A DNA stretch of 64,000 bases from Bhargavaea ginsengi (GTDB taxonomy: Bacteria > Bacillota > Bacilli > Bacillales_A > Planococcaceae): NCBI RefSeq assembly GCF_900109165.1, contig NZ_FNZF01000005.1, positions 109,480 to 173,479 of the forward strand, read 5' to 3'. The notes beneath the pieces were generated by a model that was given only the letters and a program-made list of their open reading frames with translations, was not told the origin of the DNA and did not search any database. A program made the position numbers and the translations under genes. Position 1 is the stretch's first letter. Each line of letters starts with the position of its first letter. This document shows positions 9,065 through 19,297 of this stretch, in pieces.

Positions 9065-9150
9065 GGTTGGAGCCTCCTTATGTAAATCAGAACGCCGGCT
9101 GTTTGGGTGCCGGCGGCTGTTGTAAAATCGTTTGGATTCAGAAGCGGAGC

Positions 9151-9257
9151 GGTTCGTCACTTTCGGATGGCGGTTCGTCACTTTCAGGGCTGCATTCGTC
9201 ACGTTCACAGGGCGATTCGTCACTTTCAGACGCTCATTCGTCACTTTCGCCCGTGAC
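9151..9257 (-). repeat. Five-unit 21-bp-period array between purN and purH
   Basis: Five copies of a TTCGTCAC core start at 9153, 9174, 9195, 9216 and 9237, exactly 21 bp apart, with variable bases between. On the minus strand the unit reads GTGACGAA followed by a variable stretch. The array lies inside the purine transcript, between the purN stop and the purH start. It shares the TGACGA core with arrays near 28.0 and 63.4 kb. Confidence 0.85.
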
Positions 9258-9265
9258 ACGCTCCC

Positions 9266-9853
9266 TTATTCCGTGACCGCGCTCTCCGCCAACACTTTCC
9301 GCAACGCTTCCTTATAAAGGTCGTGTTCCACCGCATGGATCGCCGCTTCGGTCTTTTCGCGGTCTCCCGCGACGACTGGCACTTCGCGCTGCAGGATCGC
9401 CGGGCCGGTGTCCATGCCCTCGTCGACGTAGTGGACGGTAACCCCGGTCACTTCCACGCCGGCGTCCATCGCCTGGCCGATCGCGTCCTTGCCCGGAAAT
9501 GCCGGGAGGAGCGACGGGTGGATGTTCACGATGCGGTTCGGGTAGGCATCAAGCAGCGTCGGGCCGATCAGGCGCATGTATCCGGCCAGGGCGATCCAGT
9601 CGACACCCTCTTCCTGGAGCCTTCCGAGGACCGTGCGCTCGTAATCCGCCTTGTCCTTGTAGGCTTTCGGATTAAAGGCGACGGACGGAATGCGGAAACG
9701 CTCCGCCCTTTCCATTACTTTGGCAAGCGGCTTGTCGGTGACGAGAAGCACGACTTCCGCTTCCAGTTCACCGGCTGCAGCCGCCTGTGCAATCGCTTCG
9801 AAGTTCGAGCCGCTTCCGGATGCGAAGACGGCGATGCGCGGTTTCCGGCTCAT
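9266..9853 (-). CDS. purN: Phosphoribosylglycinamide formyltransferase (GART)
   Basis: A 195-residue folate-dependent GAR transformylase, step 3 of purine synthesis. The phosphate-binding loop is [11 protein letters not shown] near residue 11. The active-site Asn-His pair is in [12 protein letters not shown], and the catalytic Asp is in [13 protein letters not shown]. Length is typical. The ATG overlaps the purM stop in an ATGA, so translation is probably coupled. Downstream, a 201-base gap containing the repeat array separates it from purH. Confidence 0.97.
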   Translation of the reverse strand: MSRKPRIAVFASGSGSNFEAIAQAAAAGELEAEVVLLVTDKPLAKVMERAERFRIPSVAFNPKAYKDKADYERTVLGRLQEEGVDWIALAGYMRLIGPTLLDAYPNRIVNIHPSLLPAFPGKDAIGQAMDAGVEVTGVTVHYVDEGMDTGPAILQREVPVVAGDREKTEAAIHAVEHDLYKEALRKVLAESAVTE

Positions 9854-10920
9854 GCCTCCGGACCTCCCGCAAGCGTGCCGTCATGTTCGCCGTTGAACCG
9901 GACGCCTTCACCGGTTACGACGCGGCCGATGACCGATGCTTTCTCGCCGTGGGACTCCGCGATGCGGATGGCTTCAGCCGCTTCCGATTCTGGCAGTGCG
10001 ACGATAAATCCGACGCCCATGTTGAAGACGGAGTACAGATCGCGGTCGGCAAGCTGTCCCTTTTCCTTCAGCATGCGGAACACCGGGAGCACTTCCCAGG
10101 AACCGAGGTCGATTTCAGCAGCAAGACCTTCCGGCAGCATGCGCGGGACGTTCTCGTAAAAGCCGCCGCCCGTCACATGCGCCATGCCGTGAACGTCCAG
10201 GCTGCGGGCCATCTCCAGCACCGGCTTTGCATAGATCTTAGTCGGCGTGAGCAGCGCTTCGGCCGAGTTACCGAGTTTTTCGTATCCCGGAACCGGCTCG
10301 TCCGCTTTGACGCCCAACTGTTCAAAGACGATTTTACGCACGAGCGAGTAGCCGTTCGAGTGGATGCCGCTGGATGCGATGCCGACGAGGACGTCGCCTT
10401 CGGCAACCTTTTCACCGGTCACAATATCCTTTTTCTCGGCTGCGCCGACCGCGAATCCCGCGAGGTCGTATTCGTCCTCGGCGTATAGGCCCGGCATTTC
10501 TGCCGTCTCCCCGCCGATCAATGCGGCTCCGGCCTGGACGCAGCCGTCGGCGACACCCTTGACGATGGCCTCGACCCGTGCCGGAACAGCCTTGCCGAGC
10601 GCGACATAATCAAGGAAATAAAGCGGCTCTGCGCCCTGTGCGACAATATCGTTTACGCACATCGCGACGCAGTCGACGCCGATCGTGTCGTGCTTGTCCG
10701 CCATAAAGGCGACCTTCAGCTTCGTTCCGACGCCGTCTGTCCCCGAGACGAGGACCGGCTGGCTGTAGCCGAGCTCGGACAGGTCGAACATCCCGCCAAA
10801 TCCGCCGAATGCCCCCATGACACCCTTCCGCTGTGTGCGGGCAACATGAGATTTCATGCGCTCGACCGATTCATATCCGGCTTCGATGTTCACGCCGGCC
10901 TGTTCATATGCTTTTGACAT
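9850..10920 (-). CDS. purM: Phosphoribosylformylglycinamidine cyclo-ligase (AIR synthetase)
   Basis: A 356-residue AIR synthetase that uses ATP to cyclise FGAM. The N terminus [19 protein letters not shown] is diagnostic. [16 protein letters not shown] and [20 protein letters not shown] form the ATP and metal sites, and the C-terminal domain has [14 protein letters not shown]. The start lies 15 bases past purF and the gene overlaps purN by 4 bases. It belongs to the same two-domain ATP-binding superfamily as PurL. Confidence 0.97.
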   Translation of the reverse strand: MSKAYEQAGVNIEAGYESVERMKSHVARTQRKGVMGAFGGFGGMFDLSELGYSQPVLVSGTDGVGTKLKVAFMADKHDTIGVDCVAMCVNDIVAQGAEPLYFLDYVALGKAVPARVEAIVKGVADGCVQAGAALIGGETAEMPGLYAEDEYDLAGFAVGAAEKKDIVTGEKVAEGDVLVGIASSGIHSNGYSLVRKIVFEQLGVKADEPVPGYEKLGNSAEALLTPTKIYAKPVLEMARSLDVHGMAHVTGGGFYENVPRMLPEGLAAEIDLGSWEVLPVFRMLKEKGQLADRDLYSVFNMGVGFIVALPESEAAEAIRIAESHGEKASVIGRVVTGEGVRFNGEHDGTLAGGPEA

Positions 10921-10935
10921 GCCAGTGGCCTCCTC

Positions 10936-12357
10936 TTAAACGAGTTCTTTCTCGTGCGGCAGTTTCGTGCCCGCATAGATATTCGTCGGGTAATTCCCTG
11001 TAAAGCAGCCGAGGCAGTGGCCCCGGTTCGGATCTTCATCGTTCCGTCCGACCGCCTCGATCAGGCCTTCCGCCGAAAGGAACTGGAGCGAGTCCGCCCC
11101 GATCAGTTCACAGATTTCCTCCGGCGTTCGTCCTGTCGCGATCAGTTCGGAGTCGGTGCTGATATCGACGCCGTAGAAGCAAAGTGCGATCAGCGGTGGC
11201 GCACTGATGGCGACATGCACTTCCTTCGCCCCTGCATCACGCAACATTTTGACGATTCTTTTCGAGGTGGTGCCTCGGACGATCGAGTCGTCGACCATGA
11301 CGACCCGCTTGCCCTCGACGACCTGCCTCACCGGGGACAGCTTCATCTTGACGCCGCGCTCCCGCAGTTCCTGGGACGGCTGGATGAATGTCCGGCCGAC
11401 ATAACGGTTCTTGATCAGTCCCATTTCGTACGGGATGCCGCTTTCCTCCGCAAATCCGATTGCAGCGGAGATGCTGGAGTCCGGCACGCCCGTGACGACG
11501 TCCGCCTCGATCGAAACTTCCTGGGCCAGCCGCTTGCCGAGGCGCTTTCTGGCCATGTGGATGTTGATGCCGTCGATGTCAGAATCGGGACGGGAGAAAT
11601 AGATATATTCCATCGAGCAGATTGCCCGCTGTGCCTTTGGCGCGAACCGGTCGCTCCGGATGCCGCTGTCGTCGATGATGACAAGCTCGCCCGGCTCAAC
11701 CGAGCGCACCGTCTCCGCACCGATCAGGTCGAACGCCGACGTCTCGGATGCGACGACCCATGTTTCCCCGCCAATGCATCCGAGGGACAACGGACGCATG
11801 CCGTTCGGGTCCTGTGCCACGTAGAGCGCATCCTCGGTCAGCAGGACAAAGGCGAAAGCACCCTGAAGCTGGGCAAGTGCTTTCTTAAGCCGTTCGTTCT
11901 GAGGATAGCTGATGTTCTTTTTGATGAGATGGGCAAGCACTTCCGTATCGGATGTCGACTGGAAGATGCTCCCCTGACGCTCCAGGTGGCGCTTCAGCTC
12001 GGAAGCATTCGTGACGTTGCCGTTGTGGGCGATCGCCAGGCTGCCCGTCGTCGAACGGAAAACAAGGGGCTGGACATTTTCAATGCCGCGGCCGCCGTCC
12101 GTCGTGTAGCGGACATGCCCGATCGCTGCATGGCCCGGCAGCTTGTTGAGCCGGTCGCCGTGGAACACGTCATTGACGAGTCCTTCGCCTTTTTCGACAA
12201 GCAGATGGTCGTCATGCACCGTGCAGATGCCTGCCGCTTCCTGCCCGCGGTGCTGCAGGGCATGGAGGCCGTAGTACGCCATCTGGGCAGCATTGTCATG
12301 CCCCCAAATGCCGAAGACACCACATTCTTCGTTTAGTCCGCTGAGTTCACCAAGCAT
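10936..12357 (-). CDS. purF: Amidophosphoribosyltransferase, Fe-S type
   Basis: A 473-residue committing enzyme of purine synthesis, making phosphoribosylamine from PRPP and glutamine. The N terminus [16 protein letters not shown] indicates an 11-residue propeptide that would be removed to expose catalytic Cys12. The PRPP motif is [14 protein letters not shown]. Cysteines in AICSM, IALCFYG and the C-terminal HCLGCFTG correspond to the 4Fe-4S ligands of the Bacillus enzyme, which make it oxygen-sensitive. Feedback inhibition by nucleotides is known for the family. The start overlaps the 3' end of purL by 25 bases. Confidence 0.97.
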   Translation of the reverse strand: MLGELSGLNEECGVFGIWGHDNAAQMAYYGLHALQHRGQEAAGICTVHDDHLLVEKGEGLVNDVFHGDRLNKLPGHAAIGHVRYTTDGGRGIENVQPLVFRSTTGSLAIAHNGNVTNASELKRHLERQGSIFQSTSDTEVLAHLIKKNISYPQNERLKKALAQLQGAFAFVLLTEDALYVAQDPNGMRPLSLGCIGGETWVVASETSAFDLIGAETVRSVEPGELVIIDDSGIRSDRFAPKAQRAICSMEYIYFSRPDSDIDGINIHMARKRLGKRLAQEVSIEADVVTGVPDSSISAAIGFAEESGIPYEMGLIKNRYVGRTFIQPSQELRERGVKMKLSPVRQVVEGKRVVMVDDSIVRGTTSKRIVKMLRDAGAKEVHVAISAPPLIALCFYGVDISTDSELIATGRTPEEICELIGADSLQFLSAEGLIEAVGRNDEDPNRGHCLGCFTGNYPTNIYAGTKLPHEKELV

Positions 12358-14564
12358 GGGATGGCCCCTTTCCAGGCAGATTCCAAGGCTGTAACGTCTT
12401 CTTCGATGTATGAACTGCCGTCCTTCCCGCGAATCACGAGACGAGGGCTTTCCGTGATGGTGCCGACCTTCACTGCATCGCCTGCAAGAGCTTCAAAGCG
12501 CGTCGCATTTTCCGGCTTGACCGTAACGAGGAATCGGGATTGGGTCTCACTGAAAAGTGCCGAGACCGCAGACCCTTCAAGGGAAACATCTGCGCCGAAC
12601 TTCGTACCGAACAGCTTCTCGGAAAGCGCGACCGCAACACCGCCTTCCGCGACATCATGCGCGGAGCTGACGACGCCTTCGCGGATCGCTGTAAGAAGCG
12701 ATTCCTGGCGGGCTGCTTCTACATCAAGGTCGATGGCAGGCGCCTTGCCCGAGATCTTGCCGGCGTTCTGCATCTTCTGGAGCTCGGAGCCGCCAAATTC
12801 GGTCTTTGTCTCGCCGATCAGATAAACGAGGTCCCCTGCCGCCTTGGCCGTTTGGGTCGTGGCATGCTTCAGGTTTTCCACGAGGCCGACCATGCCGATT
12901 GTCGGAGTCGGATAGACCGGTTTGCCGCCGCGCTCGTTGTAGAGCGAGACGTTTCCGCTGATGACTGGTGCATCAAGTGCGAGACATGCAGCGCTGATGC
13001 CGTCCGCGGACTTTTCCAGCTGCCAGAAGATTTCCGGATTGTCCGGGCTGCCGAAGTTCAGGCAGTCCGTGATGGCGAGCGGCTTGCCGCCAGAGCAGAC
13101 GATGTTCCGCGCCGCTTCTGCGACAGCAATCTTGCCGCCTGTTTCCGGATCAAGATAGATATAGCGGGAATTGCAGTCGGCAGTAATGGCGAGCCCCTTC
13201 TCTGTACCGCGGACACGCACGACGGCTGCATCCGAACCCGGGGCAACGACTGTGTTGGTACGGGCCTGGTGGTCGAACTGGCTGTACACCCATTCCTTGG
13301 ACGCAATCGTTGGCTGTTTCAGGAGGGAGACGAGTGTTTCCGTGTAGTTGTCCACTTCCGGCTCCTGCTGCTCCATCTCCTGGAACTCACGGAAGTAACC
13401 CGGCTCGCGGGATGGCTTGTTGTAGACCGGCGCATCCTCCGCCAGTGCATCGGCAGAGACTTCCGCGACGACTTCGCCCTTGTGGAACAGGCGCAGCATC
13501 TTGTCGTCCGTGACATGGCCGATCGAGACCGCTTCAAGGTCGTATTTGGCGAACAGGTCAATGACTTCCTGCTCACGGCCTTTCTGTACAACGATCAGCA
13601 TGCGCTCCTGGGATTCGGAAAGCATCATTTCGTAGGCCGTCATGTCTTCATCGCGCTGAGGGACGAGGTCAAGGTTCATCTCGATCCCGAAGCCCGCCTT
13701 CGACGCCATTTCGGCGGAAGAAGACGTCAGGCCGGCCGCTCCCATGTCCTGTATGCCGATAAGTGCGTCGGATTTGACGAGTTCAAGGCATGCATCCATC
13801 AGGAGCTTTTCCGTGAACGGATCGCCCGCCTGGACCGGCGCGCGTTCCTTGCCCGGGTCATCCGAAATTTCTTCCGATGAAGAGGTCGCGCCGTGGATGC
13901 CGTCGCGTCCTGTCTTCGCTCCGACGTACATGACGGTGTTGCCCACGCCGGCAGCCAAGCCGCGCTGGATGTCCTCGTGGTTGAGGAGGCCGATCGCCAT
14001 CGCGTTGACGAGCGGTTTGCCCGCGTACGAAGGATCGAACTGGATTTCACCTGCGACCGTCGGGATGCCGATGGTGTTGCCGTAGCCGGCGATTCCCGCG
14101 ACAGCTTCTTCGAACAGCCAGCGGTCACGGTCATTGTCGAGTTCTCCGAAGCGGAGGGAATTCACTGCCGCGATCGGCTGTGCGCCCATTGAAAAGACGT
14201 CACGGAGAACGCCGCCTACACCTGTCGCCGCGCCTTCGTACGGCTCGATCGCCGACGGGCTGTTGTGCGACTCCATCTTGAAGACGACGGCCTGGTTGTC
14301 GCCGATGTCGACGATGCCGGCGCCTTCCCCTGGCCCCATGAGAACCTGAGGGCCTTCGGTCGGGAACTTGCGGAGGACGGGCTTGGAGCTCTTGTATGAG
14401 CAGTGCTCCGACCACATGCTGGAGAACAGGCCGGTTTCCGTGTAGTTCGGCAGGCGTCCGAGAAGTTTGACCGCCATTTCGAATTCTTCCGTCGTCATGC
14501 CCATCTGTGCATAGATCTTTTCATCGCGGATCTGTTCCGCCGTCGGCTCAAGCTTGGTTGGCAT
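12333..14564 (-). CDS. purL: FGAM synthase subunit PurL (small-type)
   Basis: A 743-residue synthetase subunit of the three-part FGAM synthase (PurLQS). Motifs include [24 protein letters not shown], the metal and ATP region [20 protein letters not shown], and [18 protein letters not shown] residues near the C terminus. It lacks the glutaminase domain found in the long Gram-negative PurL, in keeping with separate purQ and purS. It overlaps purQ by 17 bases upstream and purF by 25 downstream. Confidence 0.97.
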   Translation of the reverse strand: MPTKLEPTAEQIRDEKIYAQMGMTTEEFEMAVKLLGRLPNYTETGLFSSMWSEHCSYKSSKPVLRKFPTEGPQVLMGPGEGAGIVDIGDNQAVVFKMESHNSPSAIEPYEGAATGVGGVLRDVFSMGAQPIAAVNSLRFGELDNDRDRWLFEEAVAGIAGYGNTIGIPTVAGEIQFDPSYAGKPLVNAMAIGLLNHEDIQRGLAAGVGNTVMYVGAKTGRDGIHGATSSSEEISDDPGKERAPVQAGDPFTEKLLMDACLELVKSDALIGIQDMGAAGLTSSSAEMASKAGFGIEMNLDLVPQRDEDMTAYEMMLSESQERMLIVVQKGREQEVIDLFAKYDLEAVSIGHVTDDKMLRLFHKGEVVAEVSADALAEDAPVYNKPSREPGYFREFQEMEQQEPEVDNYTETLVSLLKQPTIASKEWVYSQFDHQARTNTVVAPGSDAAVVRVRGTEKGLAITADCNSRYIYLDPETGGKIAVAEAARNIVCSGGKPLAITDCLNFGSPDNPEIFWQLEKSADGISAACLALDAPVISGNVSLYNERGGKPVYPTPTIGMVGLVENLKHATTQTAKAAGDLVYLIGETKTEFGGSELQKMQNAGKISGKAPAIDLDVEAARQESLLTAIREGVVSSAHDVAEGGVAVALSEKLFGTKFGADVSLEGSAVSALFSETQSRFLVTVKPENATRFEALAGDAVKVGTITESPRLVIRGKDGSSYIEEDVTALESAWKGAIPCLVNSAD

Positions 14565-15234
14565 GGGATTCCCTCCACTCTTTCACGATCGATTTGAATA
14601 CGTTCAGTCCGTCTTCGGAGCCCAGGATGGACTCTGCTGCCCGCTCGGGATGAGGCATCATGCCGAGGACATTGCCCTTTTCGCTGATGAGTCCCGCGAT
14701 ATCGCCCACGGAGCCGTTCGGGTTGCCGTCAGAGTATACGAAGACGATCTGGTTGTTTTCTTTGAGTTTGCTGTAGGTCTCTTCGTCACAGTAGAAGTTG
14801 CCTTCGCCGTGGGCGATTGGGATGTCGAGTTCCTCGCCCTCGGTGTACTCGCTCGTGAACATCGTGCGGCTGTTCACGACCTGAACTTTTACGGAGCGGC
14901 AGACGAACTTCTGGTCCCGGTTCTTGAGGAATGCGCCCGGCAGCAGGCCCGCTTCCGTCAAAACCTGAAAGCCGTTGCCCACGCCGAGGACTGGCTTTCC
15001 GTCTTTAGCTGCGCCGATGATTCCTTCCATGACAGGTGCTGTGCGCGCAAGTGCTCCCGCACGTACTGCGTCGCCGTAGGAAGCGCCGCCCGGCAGGAGG
15101 ATCGCATCATAGGCGGACAGGTCGGTTTCCTGGTGATGGACATATTCCGCCTGTTCACCGAGGACGTCGGTTACGGCATGGTACAGGTCGAGGTCGCAGC
15201 TGGCTCCCGGAAACTGGATGACGGCGAATTTCAT
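14548..15234 (-). CDS. purQ: FGAM synthase glutaminase subunit PurQ
   Basis: A 228-residue class I glutamine amidotransferase that feeds ammonia to PurL. The N terminus [19 protein letters not shown] and [14 protein letters not shown] are family signatures. The nucleophile position in [12 protein letters not shown] reads GVGNGF, where the usual motif is GxCNGFQ: the codon at this position is read here as glycine-valine-glycine, so the expected catalytic Cys is not seen and should be checked. The His-Glu pair is in HGEGNF and MMPHPER. It overlaps purS by 4 bases. Confidence 0.93.
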   Translation of the reverse strand: MKFAVIQFPGASCDLDLYHAVTDVLGEQAEYVHHQETDLSAYDAILLPGGASYGDAVRAGALARTAPVMEGIIGAAKDGKPVLGVGNGFQVLTEAGLLPGAFLKNRDQKFVCRSVKVQVVNSRTMFTSEYTEGEELDIPIAHGEGNFYCDEETYSKLKENNQIVFVYSDGNPNGSVGDIAGLISEKGNVLGMMPHPERAAESILGSEDGLNVFKSIVKEWRESHANQA

Positions 15235-15485
15235 GCCTCTTCAACCTCCAGCACTTCGTATCGGTAGTCTTCAACGTTTGCGTTTACGAATAGCTTTTCA
15301 CACATTTCCCTCACGGCTGTGTCGAGATCTTGCCCCGTGTCTTCGATCGTCAGTTCGATGTACTTGCCGATGCGGACGTCTTTTACGTTGTCATGGCCTG
15401 TTGCGTGGAGGACGTTGATGGCTGCAGTCCCCTGCGGGTCGATTACACTTTCACGGAGCGTCACGTACACATTTGCTTTTTTCAT
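15231..15485 (-). CDS. purS: FGAM synthase subunit PurS
   Basis: An 84-residue bridging subunit that holds PurL and PurQ together and helps channel ammonia. It begins [19 protein letters not shown] and contains [12 protein letters not shown] and [11 protein letters not shown], all typical. I chose the ATG at 15485, 10 bases behind GGGAGG; a TTG at 15503 inside the Shine-Dalgarno region is not used. It is followed by purQ with an ATGA overlap. Upstream, where purC is expected, there is a 272-base gap with no gene. Confidence 0.95.
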   Translation of the reverse strand: MKKANVYVTLRESVIDPQGTAAINVLHATGHDNVKDVRIGKYIELTIEDTGQDLDTAVREMCEKLFVNANVEDYRYEVLEVEEA

Positions 15486-15535
15486 TTTGGTTTGGCCTCC
15501 CAATTGTGAGTGTGTGGTGGTTGATCGTGCATGAA

Positions 15536-15690
15536 CGATCTTCGCTTCGGGCCTCGCTTTCCGCGGGCGTTGCCTTAGCCGGCGCCAGTACGGAGACTGG
15601 CGTCTGTGCGCATCGCGAAGCGTTGCGCAACATCCGGGGTCTTCGGCTAACGCTATTCCCGCAGGAGTCTCGGCCCTACGCTCAGACCCT
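15536..15690. repeat. Palindromic GC-rich intergenic repeat in the purC position
   Basis: An imperfect inverted repeat. The left arm (CTTCGCTTCGGGCC..CTTTCCGCGGG..TTAGCCG) pairs with the right arm (CGGCTAA..CCCGCAGGAGTC..GGCCCTACGC), and the centre holds a smaller hairpin around GCGAAGCGTTGCGCAAC. It resembles from memory a dispersed intergenic repeat with a CTTTCCGCGGG arm common in Bacillaceae. It lies between purB and purS inside the operon. No reading frame resembling purC is present. Confidence 0.55.
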
Positions 15691-15757
15691 TCCGGTTAAA
15701 TCAAATAGATCCAAACTTCGCTCATTCACTGTTTCAAGCTGTTACATCCAAATCAAA

Positions 15758-17056
15758 TCAGTCATTCAGCCCGCAGCGGTCGAAGATGTCGTCGATGCGC
15801 TGGAGGTGGTGGTTGTAATCAAAGGCGTCGTCGAGTTCTTCTTTGGTCAGCTTTTCGGAGATGACCGGGTCAGAGTCGACGAGTCCCCGGAACGGGACCT
15901 GTTCTTCCCAGGCCTGCATCGCGAGCGGCTGGACGGTGTCGTAGGCCGCTTCGCGCGCCATGCCTTTGTCGATGAGCGACAGGAGGACGCGCTGGGAGTA
16001 GATGAGCCCGAGCGTGCGGTCCATGTTGCGCTTCATGTTTTCCGGGAAGACGGTAAGGTTTTTCACGATGTTGCCGAAGCGGTTCAGCATGTAGTTCAGC
16101 GTGATCGTTGCATCCGGGATGATGACGCGTTCTGCGCTTGAGTGCGAGATGTCGCGCTCATGCCAGAGTGCTACGTTCTCAAAAGCGGTGACCATGTAGC
16201 CTCGCATCAGGCGGGACAGGCCGGTCATGTTCTCGGAGCCGATCGGGTTGCGCTTGTGCGGCATTGCCGACGAGCCTTTCTGGCCCTTCGCGAAGAATTC
16301 CTCGACTTCGCGCGTTTCGGACTTCTGGAGCCCGCGGATTTCAACGGCAAACTTCTCGATCGATGTCGCGATGAGCGCAAGTGCCGAGATGTACTGGGCA
16401 TGGCGGTCACGCTGCAGGGTCTGCGTGGAGACCGGCGCAGCTGCGAGGCCGAGGTGTTCGCAAACGTATTCCTCGACGAACGGCGGAATGTTGGCGAATG
16501 TACCGACCGCACCGGACATCTTGCCCGTCTCGATCACGGCTGCCGCCGCCTCGAAGCGCTCGAGGTTGCGTTTCATCTCTTCGTACCAGAGGGCCATCTT
16601 CAGGCCGAACGTCGTCGGCTCCGCATGCACGCCATGAGTACGGCCCATCATGACGGTGAACTTATGCTCTTTTGCCTTGACGGCGAGGATGTCGATGAAG
16701 TTGTGCAGGTCCTTCCGGATAATCTCGTTTGCCTGCTTGATGCGGTACGAGAGCGCGGTGTCGACAACGTCTGTTGACGTCAGGCCGTAGTGCACCCATT
16801 TGCGCTCTTCCCCGAGCGTTTCGGATACCGCGCGGGTGAATGCGACCACGTCGTGGCGGGTCTCGTTCTCAATCTCTTCGATGCGCGCCACATCAAACGA
16901 TGCATTCTCGCGAAGCTTCTTCACGTCTTCTTTCGGGATGTCGCCAAGCTCAGCCCATGCCTCGCATGCGAGGATTTCGACTTCCAGCCATGCATTGTAC
17001 TTGTTTTGTTCTGTCCAGACATTGCCCATCTCGGGGCGTGTATAGCGTTCGATCAT
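15758..17056 (-). CDS. purB: Adenylosuccinate lyase
   Basis: A 432-residue fumarase-superfamily enzyme acting twice in purine synthesis: it removes fumarate from SAICAR and from adenylosuccinate. Motifs include the N-terminal [31 protein letters not shown] with the catalytic His, and the signature loop [12 protein letters not shown]. Length is normal. GGAGG is 10 bases before the ATG. It lies between purK (16-base gap) and the purC-less gap before purS. Its SAICAR substrate needs PurC, which must be encoded elsewhere if the pathway is complete. Confidence 0.97.
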   Translation of the reverse strand: MIERYTRPEMGNVWTEQNKYNAWLEVEILACEAWAELGDIPKEDVKKLRENASFDVARIEEIENETRHDVVAFTRAVSETLGEERKWVHYGLTSTDVVDTALSYRIKQANEIIRKDLHNFIDILAVKAKEHKFTVMMGRTHGVHAEPTTFGLKMALWYEEMKRNLERFEAAAAVIETGKMSGAVGTFANIPPFVEEYVCEHLGLAAAPVSTQTLQRDRHAQYISALALIATSIEKFAVEIRGLQKSETREVEEFFAKGQKGSSAMPHKRNPIGSENMTGLSRLMRGYMVTAFENVALWHERDISHSSAERVIIPDATITLNYMLNRFGNIVKNLTVFPENMKRNMDRTLGLIYSQRVLLSLIDKGMAREAAYDTVQPLAMQAWEEQVPFRGLVDSDPVISEKLTKEELDDAFDYNHHLQRIDDIFDRCGLND

Positions 17057-17072
17057 TCAGGTTTTGCCTCCA

Positions 17073-18191
17073 TTAGTTCCAGATTCCGCTTTGGTCAATC
17101 CGGCGAAGTGTTTCTTCATTATCTTCTGAAAGGATGGTCACATGGCCCATCTTACGGTTGTGCTTGGCCTCGGCCTTGCCGTATAGATGAATGGACCAGT
17201 CCGGCTGTTGCGGAATCGCATCGAGTACCGGTGCGACGTGCTGGCCAAGCAGGTTCACCATGACCGCCGGGCGGTGAAGTTCCGGCGTGCGCAGCGGCCA
17301 ACCGCAGATGGCCCGGATGTGCTGGCCAAACTGCGAGACCGTGCACGCCTCGATCGAGTAGTGACCCGAGTTGTGCGGGCGAGGCGCAAGTTCATTGATG
17401 AGGATGCCGCCGTCTTCAAGGACGAACATTTCAACAGCCAGTGTCCCGATCAGATCCAGATGGTCCGCGATCTGTCCGGCCGCTGTGATGGCGGCCTCAG
17501 CCGTAGCATCCGCGATACGTGCCGGGACGATCGTCTCGTGCAGGATGTGGTTCTTGTGGATATTCTCCTGTACCGGCAGGCAGCGGGATTCGCCGTTCGT
17601 GCCGCGCTGGATGATGACCGAGATCTCCATCTTGAACGGAATGAACTTCTCGGCCACGCATGCGGAATGGGTGAACAGCTCTTCCGCCCCGGCCAGTTCA
17701 GATTCCTCCTTCAGGATGACCTGCCCCTTGCCGTCGTAACCGCCCCTTGCGGTCTTCACGACACACGGGAAGCCGATCTCCCCGATGCGTTCCTCCAGCT
17801 CCGCGAAAGTCTGTGCTTCCACATACGGCGCAACCGGTGCCCCCGCTTCGCGGATCGCCGCTTTTTCCGCGATCCGGTCCTGGGTGATACGGATGATCTC
17901 CGCTCCCTGAGGCACGTATGCTTTCTCGGCCAGGCGCCTGAGGCCTTCATAGTCGATATTCTCAAATTCAAAGGTGATGACATCGCTCACTTCCGCCAGG
18001 CGGTCGAGCGCTTCCTCATCGTCATACGGTGCGACGATTTTCACGTCGGCCACCTGTCCGGTTGGAGAGTCCTCCGCCGGATCGAGCACCGCGATGCGGA
18101 AGCCCGCCTCCTTGGCGGAGAGGGCCATCATCCGGCCAAGCTGTCCGCCGCCGATGATGCCGATCGTCTGTCCGGGAAGAATCGTGGTCAT
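17073..18191 (-). CDS. purK: N5-carboxyaminoimidazole ribonucleotide synthase
   Basis: A 372-residue ATP-grasp enzyme that carboxylates AIR to N5-CAIR using ATP and bicarbonate. The N terminus [17 protein letters not shown] is the family signature. [13 protein letters not shown] provides the ATP-grasp loop and [18 protein letters not shown] the metal- and bicarbonate-site region. It overlaps purE by 4 bases in an ATGA, so the two are probably translationally coupled. PurK and PurE act in succession. Confidence 0.97.
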   Translation of the reverse strand: MTTILPGQTIGIIGGGQLGRMMALSAKEAGFRIAVLDPAEDSPTGQVADVKIVAPYDDEEALDRLAEVSDVITFEFENIDYEGLRRLAEKAYVPQGAEIIRITQDRIAEKAAIREAGAPVAPYVEAQTFAELEERIGEIGFPCVVKTARGGYDGKGQVILKEESELAGAEELFTHSACVAEKFIPFKMEISVIIQRGTNGESRCLPVQENIHKNHILHETIVPARIADATAEAAITAAGQIADHLDLIGTLAVEMFVLEDGGILINELAPRPHNSGHYSIEACTVSQFGQHIRAICGWPLRTPELHRPAVMVNLLGQHVAPVLDAIPQQPDWSIHLYGKAEAKHNRKMGHVTILSEDNEETLRRIDQSGIWN

Positions 18192-18676
18192 ACAAGATCA
18201 CCTGTGCTTTCCATGGATTGTTCAGCCAGCCTGCTGCGCCGCTCTTCAATGCGTCCGCGGAGCGCTTCGTCATGCACCGCAAGCATCTGTGCCGCAAACA
18301 GGCCGGCGTTCGTTGCGCCGGAGTCGCCGATCGCCATCGTAGCGACCGGTACGCCGCCCGGCATCTGGACGATCGACAAAAGTGAGTCCATGCCGCTCAG
18401 TGCCCGCGACTTGACGGGCACCCCGATGACCGGCACGAGCGTTTTCGCAGCGACCATCCCCGGCAGGTGGGCAGCGCCCCCCGCTCCCGCGATAATCACT
18501 CCGATACCGCGCTCCTGTGCCTGTTCGGCATAGGTGAACATTTCATCCGGCGTACGGTGCGCGGAGACGACCCGCTTTTCGTAGCCGACTTCCAGTTCAT
18601 CCAGAATGTCGCATGCCTTTTTCATCGTTTCCCAGTCGCTTTTGCTTCCCATGATGACGCCGACTTTCACGTCCAT
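18188..18676 (-). CDS. purE: N5-CAIR mutase
   Basis: A 162-residue class I PurE that moves the carboxylate of N5-CAIR to give [32 protein letters not shown] with the catalytic His, and [13 protein letters not shown] are all present. I chose the ATG at 18676 behind AAGGAG; eleven more upstream codons are open but lack a ribosome binding site. It is the first gene of the pur operon, directly after the guanine-riboswitch leader. Confidence 0.97.
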   Translation of the reverse strand: MDVKVGVIMGSKSDWETMKKACDILDELEVGYEKRVVSAHRTPDEMFTYAEQAQERGIGVIIAGAGGAAHLPGMVAAKTLVPVIGVPVKSRALSGMDSLLSIVQMPGGVPVATMAIGDSGATNAGLFAAQMLAVHDEALRGRIEERRSRLAEQSMESTGDLV

Positions 18677-18707
18677 TGCAATCGCTCCTTCCGGCAGGTT
18701 GCCGCTC

Positions 18708-18768
18708 AAAAATAAAAGCCCCGAATAGACCGCTTCCTATTTAATAGGAGGAAAGCAGTCGATCCGGG
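18708..18768 (-). terminator. Expression-platform terminator of the pur riboswitch
   Basis: On the minus strand a long stem (CCCGGATCGACTGCTTTCC pairing with GGAAGCGGTCTATTCGGGG) is followed by TTTTATTTTT. It lies between the aptamer and purE and is the expected OFF structure. Confidence 0.85.
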
Positions 18769-18850
18769 ACCTGAACATGTTCAGATAAGACGGTTGCGTC
18801 ATGATGGTTTCCATGCGTCGCACACCTTCCGTTCCGAGTCCTGTAATCCG

Positions 18851-18930
18851 CTTTCCCGCATAGTCCCGGCATTCCGGTGCCGGGGTAGAGACTCCGAGGC
18901 CGATTCCTCGGGATATATGGGGAATGTTCT
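18851..18930 (-). promoter_or_regulatory. Guanine (purine) riboswitch of the pur operon
   Basis: The minus strand carries the purine-riboswitch core: CATATATCCCG, GTCTCTACC, a P3 hairpin and GACTATG closing onto P1 with GCGGGAA. The pyrimidine in GACTATG that corresponds to position 74 is C, which specifies guanine or hypoxanthine, not adenine. A terminator follows before purE, so high guanine should end transcription early. Confidence 0.92.
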
Positions 18931-18941
18931 TAACGTGTTTC

Positions 18942-18970
18942 ATTTTAACAGTGGTTTTTAATGAAGTCAA
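18942..18970 (-). promoter_or_regulatory. Sigma-A promoter of the pur operon
   Basis: On the minus strand, TTGACT at 18970-18965, a 17-bp spacer, then TAAAAT at 18947-18942, just upstream of the riboswitch. Confidence 0.8.
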
Positions 18971-18974
18971 CGCT

Positions 18975-19019
18975 ATAACCGAACAATTAATTTTACAATC
19001 TCATCTATTGTTCGTATTT
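18975..19019. promoter_or_regulatory. PurR operator (inverted PurBox pair)
   Basis: CCGAACAAT at 18979-18987 faces ATTGTTCG at 19007-19014 across 19 bp. This matches the Bacillus PurR arrangement of two oppositely oriented CGAAC boxes. It lies immediately upstream of the -35 element. PurR would repress when PRPP is low. Confidence 0.75.
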
Positions 19020-19033
19020 GTTCACTTATTAAA

Positions 19034-19057
19034 ATGAAAGCGCTATAGTGCTTTCAG
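19034..19057. other. Inverted repeat between purE leader and yebG
   Basis: TGAAAGC and GCTTTCA form a perfect 7-bp inverted repeat around GCTATAGT. It is cre-like in its outer bases but has no obvious promoter partner. The role is unclear. Confidence 0.3.
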
Positions 19058-19072
19058 GATTTTCCCGACATT

Positions 19073-19100
19073 AAAAAATCCCGGTGCAAAAACACCGGGA
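19073..19100 (-). terminator. Terminator of yebE-yebG
   Basis: The minus-strand stem TCCCGGTG...CACCGGGA is followed by TTTTTT, 9 bases past the yebG stop. Confidence 0.85.
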
Positions 19101-19108
19101 CCTGCATG

Positions 19109-19297
19109 TCATCCTTCAATTCTGACGCCTTTAAAACGGATACGCTGCCGCACGGGAACGGGTTCTCCATCCCGCTCCTCGAAGACCGGTTCTTCCTTAC
19201 GGCCTGCGGCCATATAGCCCTCTTTCTGCATGCGGTCGAGGCACTGCCCGATCGTCTCGCCTTCTTCCACTTCAAACCAGACCGTCTTTTTGCTCAT
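19109..19297 (-). CDS. yebG: NETI motif-containing protein (YebG)
   Basis: A 62-residue protein related to Bacillus YebG, the NETI-motif family. The motif here reads [16 protein letters not shown], followed by RKEEPVFEE and a short basic C terminus. Function is unknown. Its start overlaps the yebE stop in an ATGA. It holds the same place as in B. subtilis, between yebE and the purE operon, but a terminator and the PurR-controlled promoter separate it from purE. Confidence 0.88.
   Translation of the reverse strand: MSKKTVWFEVEEGETIGQCLDRMQKEGYMAAGRKEEPVFEERDGEPVPVRQRIRFKGVRIEG

Noticed and set aside
9065..9259. 65-codon N-terminal extension of PurH
   Set aside because: It is encoded by the 21-bp repeats (period of seven codons keeps the frame open). 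AGGAGG sits 7 bases before the GTG at 9064, where the PurH family begins.
15486..15757. Degraded purC
   Set aside because: No frame on either strand shows SAICAR synthetase motifs; the gap is too short and is mostly the palindromic repeat.
18737..18970. Minus-strand frame of 77 codons upstream of purE
   Set aside because: It lies over the guanine riboswitch and its terminator and has no family resemblance.
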